Translations under genes and position numbers: made by a program | Part shown: positions 48,501 to 57,830 of the stretch, piece after piece | Layout of the letters: every line of letters starts with the position of its first letter | Position numbering within the stretch: position 1 is the first letter of the stretch | Notes under the pieces: generated by a model | What the model was told of the DNA's origin: nothing | Seen by the model: the letters and a program-made list of their open reading frames with translations, nothing else | The model's database searches: none | From: Acanthopleura granulata | Lineage: Eukaryota > Mollusca > Polyplacophora > Chitonida > Chitonidae | Direction of reading: 5' to 3' | Length of the DNA stretch: 64,000 nt | Assembly (NCBI GenBank): GCA_016165875.1 | Contig: JABBOT010000001.1 | Coordinates: forward strand, 14,266,330-14,330,329

Positions 48501-50825
48501 TATATCTTCTCTCTTCAGAGATCCATCGCTAAGTTTCTCTTTCAGCGCACGTCCGACAGCCTCCTCGTTATTATAGACAAAGGCACAGTCTATGTGACGA
48601 TAACCAACCTCCAGGGCTGTTTTCACGGACTGGTACACTAGGTCATCCGGATCCTAAAAATTGAAACAAAACAGGTTTAGTGAATTCTACAATGCAATAA
48701 TGTATATCAGTCTAGCTTTACTAACTTTCGATGAGTGTTGCCTAGGTCCAACATCAGTCTCTTCTCTATAACACACACTGAATACTTGACAGTCCACCTG
48801 AGTGTCTAGGATGCCTCATTTATGATTTCATTGACCTTGAGGTCGTGAGTTCGAATTCCGCATCTGGTGAATTTTTATTAGGACTTACGTTATGTTTTGC
48901 CTTCTGTCTCTAGACTTTTCCACCCATCAAACTGGCTATCGTGAATTAGTGTGATCATATCAGTCAGTACTGCCTTAAATACTAAACAAATCCACCAACA
49001 AATATCCATAGTAGCCTACACATTTATAACACCCTAATGTCCATGTCAAGGGCTGTGATGAATATTTTTTTGACACCATGCAAGTGAAAACATGTTTGCA
49101 TGCGACTAGGGTTTTTGTGTACGGTATTAGTGACTGGTTTTAAATGGATTACTTGAAAACGTTTGTATTTTTGTAGTTCAAAGGCAACGTGGAGTGAATA
49201 AATTTAGTTAGTACTGGCAATGGGAATTAAACATTGCAAAAGAAATACCCACAGCCTCACAAATTATTTTTTGCACTTTCACTTGCAAGCATCACATATC
49301 CTATTCAGACAGAAGTTAAAAAGACATTAAAAGTCAGGAATTACATTAGCATTAAAATAATTGGCAATGAACAAGTTTCTCATCGGGTTTACGGCCCCTG
49401 CATTGTAATCACTGAATACGCTGTAGTTAGTACACATCTATTCTCTAAAGGGAGGCGCCATCTGTTTGACACGAGCCCCCCCTAACTGTGTGTGACTTGT
49501 GATATATACAGATTATCTGTGGCACACTTGAGCTTATTTCTGCAAGAATGTCGTACAAGCTGAAGGCAGACTGCAATGTTATCTCTCAGGCGTTGTAGAT
49601 CACTGGATCAGATTGTTGGTATTTGACCTAGATACGCTCGTGTGGACACAAACCTATAACCTTTCTCCAGCTATACCTTCATGCATTGAATACATAAGGA
49701 ACGCATTCCGCGACAAAATCAAAGTGCTATCATCTATACAGCCATCTTACAACAGAGCCAGGTATGGGAAGTATCAAATACTACGTCCAGGAACCGCTTT
49801 ACAAGTCAGCCATGATTTTGGGCCATGTCTGACGTTCATGAAAACATATACTAGATAGAGAATCATGACATAGGTCGCCATGGTAACAGAATTAATGACG
49901 TTTGCACTGTGGTGTATGTCTGTACTATGTGATGTCATGAATGAGCCAGACTTTTTGTAGCTTATGATTGATGATCAGAAGCTTATGATTGCCTCGGAAA
50001 ACGAACACAATCTATAACCGTGCCACAATACACAAATGTCACTATTTATTTGACTGAACCCTTTCTTTGACATACCGCGGTGCCGAGCGTTTATAAGGGA
50101 TAAAACTTGTGCAGTGATACCTGCATGTAATATTCAAGGCGACCACATACGTAGAGCGCTAATGCATGTAATATCCATGGCGAGGTTAAACCTACCACGG
50201 TGCCAGCTAAAAGAGAAATATATGAATGTAATATCCATGGCGACGTAATACCTACAACGCTGGCTGCAAGGGAAATACGTGTACGTAATATCCATGACGA
50301 ACTAAAACCTGCATCGCTGGTTGCCATGGCAGACATTTGCAGGTAACATCAGTGATGACCCAAAATATACAACGCTGGCTGCATTGCAAGGGAAATACAT
50401 GTTCGTAGGCCTAATATCCATGGCGACCTAAAACATGCAACGTTGGCTGTAAGGGAAATGCGTGTACGTAATATCCACGGCGACTTAAAACCTACAACGT
50501 TGACTCTAAGGGAAATACGTGTACGTAATATCCATGGAGACGTAAAACCTACAACCCTGGCTACTACGCCACTTACATTCAAATAGCGTTGTGTTGGCTT
50601 AGAGAAAAGACACCATTCATGAAAGTTCTGAATAAGGACATTGAAAAAAGTATGAATCTTGATTATGCCACATGTAAAACAAGCTAGTACATGTATTTCT
50701 TTTTGAAATACATCTCTTTGAAGGTCTAAGAAATTTCGACCTACCTGCCAGACTGACCAGGTACCATACCCAATCATGGGCATCTGTTGCCCCCCGGGCA
50801 AACGTACTGTAGGCACGCTGCTCAT
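42505..50825 (-). CDS. Aldo-keto reductase, AKR1-like, 320 aa, ten exons (gene 2)
   Basis: Tandem paralogue of the gene at 31,393-39,174 with the same exon count and intron phases. Exons (minus): 50825-50745, 48653-48486, 47681-47565, 46998-46918, 46366-46250, 45436-45330, 44447-44366, 43751-43668, 43242-43160, 42547-42505. Tetrad: D49 (HIDCA), Y54 (FVYNNE), K83 (TTK), H116 (LIHWP). LGISNFN and the cofactor loop [11 protein letters not shown] are present, but the residue equivalent to the phosphate-contacting Thr is Lys270. F214 replaces the stacking Tyr, and AELNVYHSN replaces VECHPYL. The C-terminus PEWPFHVQY differs completely from gene 1 (YYPFNEPF), so substrate specificity probably differs, since this loop shapes the pocket in the family. 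Donors after exons 2 and 5 are GTCG, weak but required by frame. The introns carry five minisatellites. Confidence 0.94.
42795..43030 (+). mobile_element. tRNA-headed SINE (family B), plus orientation
   Basis: Head with B-box GGCTCGAATCCAACTCTCG, body GGTTTACTCTGGGCACTCC and TCATACAAGTGGAAAATGC, end TTGGACATTAAACACTAAAAC. It sits in intron 9 of reductase gene 2 and is followed by an A-rich run. Confidence 0.75.
43051..43136. repeat. A-rich simple repeat
   Basis: A long run of A with AAC and AAAC units, probably the expanded tail of the SINE just before it. Confidence 0.85.
43885..44090 (-). mobile_element. Degraded SINE (family B), minus orientation
   Basis: The reverse complement starts GGCCGAGTGATCCATATCTC and TAATCACTAGACAACCC, then CTCCCGCTATATCTCAGC and ACCGGTTTCTGTCCGG, in the order of family B. 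It lies in intron 7 of reductase gene 2. Confidence 0.5.
44571..44860. repeat. Minisatellite, 42-44-bp unit, 7 copies
   Basis: Units of TTCAGTATCACAATGAAATC plus AAGGCTCACAGTTGAACACC, moderately diverged, in intron 6 of reductase gene 2. One copy is shortened. Confidence 0.9.
46395..46465 (+). mobile_element. Dispersed element fragment, GAATGA-type start
   Basis: GAATGAATGAATGATTTTGG, CTTAACGCCACATTGG and TCAGCCATATCGTGGCAATGG. Relative of the copy at 26.35 kb. It lies in intron 4 of reductase gene 2, close to exon 5. Confidence 0.6.
47105..47515. repeat. Degenerate minisatellite, about 30-33-bp unit, ~13 copies
   Basis: Units of CTGGTTCTATACCAGAGAAG followed by CTTGCCA-like sequence, with a second variant containing ACTCTRTTGTGTACTATA. 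In intron 3 of reductase gene 2. Open frames on both strands across it are artefacts. Confidence 0.9.
47970..48297. repeat. Minisatellite, 64-bp unit, 5 copies
   Basis: ATTAGTTGGAGCATAGACAC recurs at 47994, 48058, 48122, 48186 and 48250, exactly 64 apart, with GACGGCCATTCTTGGTGGAAG in each unit. In intron 2 of reductase gene 2. Confidence 0.97.
48795..48995 (+). mobile_element. tRNA-headed SINE-like element, degraded
   Basis: TGTCTAGGATGCCTCATTTA, then GAGGTCGTGAGTTCGAATTC (B-box), then a body ending CAGTACTGCCTTAAATAC. In intron 1 of reductase gene 2. Confidence 0.45.
50110..50575. repeat. Degenerate minisatellite, ~57-60-bp unit, about 8 copies
   Basis: Units of GTACGTAATATCCATGGCGAC plus TAAAACCTACAACGCTGGCTG and AAGGGAAATAC, with internal rearrangements. 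In intron 1 of reductase gene 2, 170 bases from exon 1. The long open frame continuing from exon 1 is read-through into this array. Confidence 0.9.
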
Positions 50826-51140
50826 GTTAACAACTTCTCTGCCTCAATACTTGTACCGTCTTCCACATCTAGTATTATAGTTATAGTGCCAGTATCAGTC
50901 CAAGTGCACTATCATGTTATCACGACCTCTCTAACACGATGGATCAAGGACCCTCGATATCACTGTCAAAGATCAGTATCTCAGTGTAACTCTATCTAGC
51001 ACCTTATCTCCTCGACCCAAATAATGCGATAGTCAGCCTGGCAATATATCCTATCAAGACTTTTTTCTTTCTGTGCTGTATAGGGTATTTGTGGCAGTAA
51101 CATATTAGGTCCACTTATGGTTAACCGTATAAGAGTATAT

Positions 51141-51198
51141 AACACTATATATGCCGGAGAATGAACTATACAACACTATATATGCCGGAGAATGAACT
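51141..51198 (-). promoter_or_regulatory. Duplicated TATATA-containing element upstream of reductase gene 2
   Basis: Two copies of AACACTATATATGCCGGAG plus AATGAACT at 51,141-51,167 and 51,172-51,198, period 31. On the minus strand they give two TATATA motifs 320-357 bases upstream of the ATG at 50,825. Could be the core promoter if the 5' UTR is ~300 nt, or just a duplication. Confidence 0.3.
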
Positions 51199-53194
51199 CT
51201 TTTAAATGATATGTGCAAATAGATAAATACAGCGAAATGAATAAGAGCGAATGCGTTCTGCTGGATTTAAGCCTTTCGGTAGGGATGAAATGAGATAAAA
51301 ATTTCGGATTGTGTTGGCATCCTTTTTAATCGAGTGTTTCATGAAAATGTCTTCACTAACATTCGACCTTAATTTGATCCAAAATTTTTTCGTAGTCATC
51401 ATCTTGTCAACCCATCTGACGAACAAATAGCCACTGAACAAATCATCTCAGGAGTGTATCGTACTTTATGTGCAGTTTCAGTATCACGGTGCGAGGACAT
51501 TGAAGAAACACAACTCTGTAACAGCTACGTTTGAAAAACGTCCACAGTTTTGTCCCTTACATCAGTAACTTGTAGACAGTGAATGTAGCCACATAAGCTT
51601 AGATCGAGATGTTCCCTCGGGACTTTTGTCCGCTGTATAGTGATTCCAGAGGTTTTGCAGCCTTGGTGCCAAAAGCGGTTAACTGCAATGGCAATCAATT
51701 GTCTCCCACCAAATGGTATATATAATGAACAAGCTCTAGGGGTGAAGACGCGCACAATGTGTGGGAAGTTCATCAGTTACTTGTCAAACTACAGTGGTTT
51801 ACTCCGGACACAGTGGTTTTCTATAAACACGAACCTAGCCTCCATACACTAAATGAAATAACCCTTGAGTGTTATACACCAGTCAATCAAATCACATCAA
51901 ATGCAAAAAAATATATATAGAGAGTACCAAAAAGTAACACATTGTAGAATTTTCACCTTTATATAGTCACGCTAAGTACGCTGTTCTTTTCTGCCTCAGT
52001 GAGAAAGCCAAAATGACAGTATCATGAAATAAGTAGCCGAATCACATCCAGCCAAGGCAACAGGCCATAAGTAGATGTTCAGTGTGGAGGTTGGTTAAAC
52101 AAACATATTCTAGCTACGCATTTCTATTAAAGGGAAAACTCATACTGTTTACCTATTTTGCTCTAATAAAATAAAAATAAATAAACATAAATAAATACAT
52201 GGAGCTATGCGAAGTTAGCTGCCAAATGCATGCAGTGTTAACAAGACATTTAGACCTCACTTGGAACATGTTGCTCACCGGAAAGTACAATGTTACCGCT
52301 TGATTAGTTTACACAATTTCAGCCTTAAACAGTCCAGCAATCTCTTCCTTTATGAGACGTAGAGAGATTAAGGTGATGTAAGGTGAATCCTTCCAAATGC
52401 CAGATTTATTAAGGGAAGTCAGTTCCTTGACTGATTTCTTTGCACAAGACCTCGTTATATTGGAAAGGGTTTCATTAAGGCTTTCGACTGGTCAGGAAAT
52501 TGCCACAACTGCGCCATTAGACGCTTTCCCTCCAGGCTGAAAGGAAAACGGAAATAACGGAAGCGTTGTCTCTCTTCTGTCAGCTAACTTGTGTAAACAG
52601 TTCTTCTGGTCAGTATCCGTAAGCATGCATGGGAGTTTTACACTCCTCAAGGTGACTTGCCCCAGTAACGCGATGAAGTCAACCGTCAGCTAAACGAGGG
52701 CTTCCAAACTCAGCAGTGGATACAGACCGCAGCAGTCGGAACAGATGACATTTAAGAAGGAACATTTACGCGGGAAATGTTCACACCTCTAAGTGTTCCT
52801 GTACTTAGGCTGAGGACTTGACGATGTCCAGTACAGTTTACTTTCTCTCTGCTCGTTACATAGCGATGGTAAGACATTAAAATCTACTCTCACACACTCG
52901 GGAATTTCTTCAGACATGACAGCGTCAGGAATTCGGACGCTTTCTCGCACTCACAAACACCAACTGCATAATTGGTTAACGTCATACAAGTACGTTATAT
53001 ACATGTATACAGAAACCTTTCTGCATGCTACTCACACCCACCTCGAACGCTGATATGGCAGCTATATACTTTATACTCAGTTAAGTGGGACTAATCGGTT
53101 AAAACCCTACTCAGAGTGGCCGTGTCGTTTAAATACCATTACTCTATCCGAGTACGAATCAAGCAATGTTGACATACTTCCTCGCTCAGCGTTC

Positions 53195-53390
53195 TCATTT
53201 GACATAATGATTAAGAGGAATTTGGCATAATGATCAACAAGAATCTATGTATGACGCAGTGTTTAAAACATAATTGATGTAATGATTAAAATGAACATGA
53301 CGTGACATTTAAAAAGAATCTGGCGTAATAATTAGCATTAATATGACGTAATATTTAAAAAGACATTGACGTAATGATTTACAACGAAAG
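53195..53390. repeat. Degenerate short tandem repeat, ~26-bp unit
   Basis: Loose repeats of TGACGTAATGATTTAAAAAG and variants, about 7 units, much diverged. Confidence 0.6.
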
Positions 53391-54357
53391 AGTTACATGT
53401 TGGAAATAATACAATATGATGATCAACAACTGAAGTATTATTCCAGTTACACGCAGCTATCGTATACTTAGCCGACTGTAATTAAATGTGCATCTACGAT
53501 GTGAACGAATGTTGTTTACAAAAAGTGAGAAGAAAACATATGTGGAAAGCTCGGTTAAAATGAATCCAGGAATGGTTGCCTTAGTTTTCAGTGGTGTGCC
53601 TATAGTCAACAAGCGGATAACCCTCACAACTGAATTCATGCACACTCAGCGTTAATAAGAGGTGCCATTTTGATTCATTACATTGTAGGAAAAAGCCTGA
53701 AGTTTAGCCCAGACAAAGCCAGTGGCCCGTAAAGATGATGGATTACTACTCGATATCTTTTTCTTTCAATGGCTAATGATTGATCTGGCGAAGTGACGAA
53801 TCATCCATTTCTGATTTGCCAGCTGTGGTAAATAGCTACACATTTTGGTTGTGTGTTGGCTATTAATGACTATAATTGACTGCTCCATGGCAGATTATGC
53901 CTCTTGATGATTGGGAAAGAATAGGGGTTCGAGAGAGTTTATTTCGCATGACTGATGGGACAGTAACGGCCATCATACGAATAATGATGATAGCAACATA
54001 TATCATGGCATAATATTCTACACATAACCAACACAACCCCATTGGAGCTATTTATCAATGGTAGTAATAAACTTGCAACCCCACTGTCGACAATGACTTT
54101 GTAGAGGGAGAAAAAAGGATAACGCAGTTCTAATCTAAATGGATTTTATTTTTTTATTTATTGTTATTTTATTTTAATTTTCAACCAATTCTACGATGGT
54201 GTTGTCTGGAGGATATTGGAATAAGTGAGTATTCATTACTATCGTGTATCAGAATGGGTTTATAGCACAGGTGAAACAGCATACATTATTAACATCAAAA
54301 TTAGAGTGTTTTAACAGTACACGGATATGATGAACTTTAAGAAGGTGCAAGCAACTT

Positions 54358-54500
54358 GCTTATTTATTTCTGTATATAATTGAATTGTGCTTTACAATGT
54401 ATTTATAAACATTTCACTTACTCGGCGACGGCGTGCGATATGGTTGGAGAAATCCAGACAGAGACCAGGGGAAACCAACGACTATTCACAGGTTGACATG
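54358..54500 (-). mobile_element. Degraded SINE core (family A), minus orientation
   Basis: TTATTTATTTCTGTATATAATTG, AACATTTCACTTACTCGGCG, GGTTGGAGAAATCCAGACAG and GGGGAAACCAACGACTATTC follow the order of family A. Confidence 0.6.
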
Positions 54501-54689
54501 TTTAAAAGGAATTTGTATACCAAATCATGGTAAGTAATAAAATGGGTCTTAAAATGATTTTTTTCAAAACTATTTAACACAAATCTCTAATGACCAGACA
54601 AGATAATTAAAAGGTTCATAAAAAGATAACACATATAGGTCGCAATCATGCCGACAAGAAGCAATTGGCACTGAAAGATAATTACAACA

Positions 54690-54950
54690 CTAATTTTCAT
54701 GGAGATCAGAAGATACAGGCATCTTTTATAGACGTCGGAAGACAAAGGTCGTTTTTATTGACATCGGAGGATCTAGGCAGTTTTTACAGACATCGGAAGA
54801 CAATAGCCGTTTTTAAGGGTATCGGAGGATCTATGGAGTTTTTACAGATATCGAAAGACAATATTTTTAGGCTATTAAATGATCTAAGCAATAATTACAA
54901 ACATGCAACGGAAGGCAACAGCTGTTTTTACGGATACCACAGGATATAAG
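54690..54950. repeat. Degenerate tandem repeat, ~33-bp unit
   Basis: Units of GTTTTTACAGACATCGGAAG plus ACAAAGGCC, about 7 copies. The 94-codon open frame on the plus strand is made of this repeat. Confidence 0.75.
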
Positions 54951-55245
54951 CAGTTGATGTTCTAGTCCTAAAATTCTGAAATAGTTTTGTAAAGGAAGCT
55001 AAATCAAGTGGCTTCCTTTTAAGTTAATGAAATTTCACAAAGACGTCATAACTCTTTTATAACGGTATGTATTTTAAAGACACGCTCCTCATCTTTGACC
55101 TTCATAGTGGAGAATTAATTGATTAAATCTATTTATTAAATATGTTAGGCTTTTTGCCTAGGCCATTCACTCCTACAGCCACATCGTCCTTACAACAGGC
55201 AGTTGAGATTAATAAGGTATAAACTTCATTTCCAGTCAAAGTTGA

Positions 55246-55513
55246 TAATATATTTATTTGTGTATTTATTTGATTGGTGTTTTGCGCCGTACTCAAGAAA
55301 ATTACACTTAAACGACGGCGTTCAGCATTATGGTGGGAGGAAACTGGGTAGAGTCCGGGGGAAACCCACGACTATCCGCAGGTTACCTTGCCACGTGCGG
55401 CCGGAGAGGAAGCCAGCATGAGCTGGTGTTGAACTCACAGCGACCGCATTGGTGAGGGGCTCGGGGTAATAATACCGCGTTGGTGCACTAACTACCTCGG
55501 CCACGGAGGCCAC
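55246..55513 (-). mobile_element. SINE, near complete (family A), minus orientation
   Basis: Tail TATTTATTTGTGTATTTATTT, core TTTTGCGCCGTACTCAAGAAA, TATGGTGGGAGGAAACTGGG, GGGGGAAACCCACGACTATC, then the reversed head (GTGTTGAACTCACAGCGACC and CCTCGGCCACGGAGGCC). The best preserved family A copy here. Confidence 0.92.
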
Positions 55514-55782
55514 CAAGTTGATAATGTTTCAGACCCGTTTCACAAAGCAAACTTAGACAAAGTTGGTCGTGACTACCATGCCGACACATGATGAAAAATA
55601 CCATGCATGACAGTTAAAGGCCCTCAAGCAATGATCGCTCCTGCATGGAATGATCGCTTTTCCCATGACATGAGTCCGAAAATCATAAACCCAGCAGTAT
55701 TGGTTTAATACACCTTTCTAACCTATGCAGATATCGTACTAGAATATGTCAAAGTGCTACCAAAGAATGTATGTATGTACAC

Positions 55783-55837
55783 TTAGGGTTTTACGTCATA
55801 CGTAACAATTTTTCAGTCATATGACGACGATAAGTCC

Positions 55838-55896
<59 letters not shown>

Positions 55897-56185
55897 GTAT
55901 ATATATATGTACATTGTGTCTTCTTGTGACAGGACGAGTCCATGCCGCAAAAGTGCTGCCGCCACTGAAATATCATGCCGAAGGCACCAGACATCACACC
56001 ACACCTAGTCACATTGTACTGATGACACCGCGCCGACCAGTCCTACTTCTTTGCTCTAACCTCTCAATGTTGCGCGTCAAGCGGGGTAGCAACAAGTACC
56101 ATTTTTAAAGTCTTTGGTATGACCCGACCCCGGAATGATCCCGGATCTCTCTACCTCGAGGCGACTAGACCACCGAAGCGGTTTG
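55783..56185 (-). mobile_element. Dispersed element (family D) with tRNA-like end, minus orientation
   Basis: Blocks shared with 21,537-21,780 in the opposite orientation. The right end, read on the minus strand, is CCGCTTCGGTGGTCTAGTCG then GATCCGGGATCATTCC, resembling tRNA A- and B-boxes. It is interrupted by a GT/TA microsatellite. Confidence 0.7.
55838..55907. repeat. GT/TA microsatellite inside a mobile element
   Basis: About 22 GT dinucleotides followed by TA repeats with two TGTA interruptions. The homologous element at 21.7 kb has only short sequence here, so the expansion is specific to this copy. Confidence 0.95.
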
Positions 56186-56434
56186 CTACCAAAGAAGGTA
56201 AAACATTAAAATCAACGAAACATGTTTAACCCTCATATAACTGTGGTTTCCAACACAATAAAAATTTTGGGGGTGGGTGGGCTGGGGGTGTGGGGATACC
56301 AAACATTTATGTATCTTTCTTCCATATGTATTTATTGTTAATATCATTATGCATATTCCATTCTTCAGATAAAAATAGTTGCCATCAAGAAAACAACTGG
56401 TCGTTAAACTCCATGGGTCTTTGCAGTATGAAAG

Positions 56435-56736
56435 CTAGAACCACTCCTTTCCCGTCGGCAGTATCTTCAATCTGCTCTTTTGGCAAACTTTAGGTCTAAT
56501 GCGGATTGCCAACGTAGCATTAAGGCCCCATAATTCTTTCGTTCTTTTATCCACCGGAACTGCAGACCATCCGAACAGCTTCAGCCAGAATAATTCATTA
56601 GTAACTTCAAGATGAGACCTTACATTGGCAATTCCATCTGCATTCGTCACATCGCGAAGCCAAACTCCCATTTTTCCCTGCGCGTAATGAACGCAGCTGT
56701 CTCGATGGTGACCATGTGTGTCACTTTTTTATATCG
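56435..56736 (-). other. Unassigned protein-like open frame
   Basis: An open frame of about 100 codons (first Met at 56,671) with balanced composition, for example MGVWLRDVTNADGIANV and ELWGLNATLAIRIRPKV. A donor-like GTAAGG lies inside it, just after GCAGATGGAATTGCCAAT. No acceptor-donor pair or family match is apparent to me. It could be an exon, a decayed gene fragment or chance. Confidence 0.15.
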
Positions 56737-56997
56737 CCACGTTAAATGTATCGACCTGAACTCCGTAAAAAGGACATTGATAACAATCAACGGGTGTGAT
56801 TAAGCCATAGCGCTCAATGTTAACTCACTTTCATTACTAAGATAGCCAGTCCAACAGTGTCCATTAAACGCGGTCATTTATTTACCCGCTCCGCTTCTCG
56901 TGTGACCCCTGGCCATACGGAGGTTAGTTGAGCGCCCAGATAAAAGCAAACTTAACAAAGATTAAACTGGACATGGGGGCCAGTTCAGTGCTCTTCT

Positions 56998-57213
56998 CTA
57001 CCGCTTAATCTCCTGTAAATCAAAGGATCGAGACAAATGGATTTGTCGCTTAACGTTTCCATGGGGGCTTACTGGTGCTGTCTGCGTAATGGATGACTCT
57101 GTATGTGACAGGAATAACAATGCTTCCTCTACGGAGGTGTTTTCATCTGTCGGTAGAACAGAGGATGGTCGTATCAAGACAAAAACGCATGACTTCAGAT
57201 ACCGCAAAGACAT
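56998..57213 (-). other. Unassigned small open frame, 71 codons
   Basis: ATG at 57,213 to TAG at 56,998. The N-terminus has a short hydrophobic stretch (SCVFVLI). Near the end a KR dibasic pair precedes Gln (VKR/QIHLSRSFDLQEI), followed by KR and the stop. This is the layout of a small secreted peptide precursor, but the signal peptide is weak and nothing else supports it. Confidence 0.12.
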
Positions 57214-57484
57214 ACAGCGAGCATGAGCAGAAATTTACCCCTGCCACATCTGTTCCTTTTCTGTAAATTAGGTATTTGGTATTCTTTCTTTAATTTTAAT
57301 TCGAATTTTTAAGGACAAACACCGGTGGAACTTTGGCACGTATATCACCATAGCTTTCAAAAGACTACAGGTTATCCAAGTTAGCCTGCATAAATCTTGC
57401 AGTTCAATTTTTTTAACACATCATCATGGGGTTATGGGGAAATGACACCTGAGAACTCTAGGTTTAGGCTGAACAATTTACCTC

Positions 57485-57830
57485 CAAAATATTTCACTTG
57501 AACAGCAGATTTATGGGCGGAGGAAACCAGACAGAGCCTTCCCGGAGAAACCGGTAGCTCTGGGCAATATATACATACAGACCAGCACCTGACAAATCTC
57601 CTGACTTAAAGCTCTGGTTGAATCAGGGAGGGCTGTATCTGAAATATCGATCTCCATGTACATGGTGCATGGCCAATCGACTGCGACGAGTATGGCCCTT
57701 TGGTCGAACGATCCAGCAAAAAGTGTACTCCACAGATTTATTATTTAATTGATGGGTATTCCACACTGTACTCAAGAATATTTCAACAGTACGATAGCAC
57801 GTTAAAAAAACAGGAATATAGATCCGGGAA
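57485..57830 (-). mobile_element. Degraded SINE fragments (families B and A), minus orientation
   Basis: 57,485-57,640: ATATTTCACTTGAACAGCAG, GGGCGGAGGAAACCAGACAG and AATCTCCTGACTTAAAGC. 57,748-57,830: ACTGTACTCAAGAATATTTC then CAGTACGATAGC. They are adjacent copies or one rearranged copy. Confidence 0.5.

Noticed and set aside
50349..50744. C-terminal extension of the exon 1 open frame of reductase gene 2
   Set aside because: A donor at 50,744 in the right phase joins to the next AKR exon. The extension is read-through into a minisatellite.
54665..54949. 94-codon open frame, plus strand
   Set aside because: Made of a degenerate ~33-bp tandem repeat.
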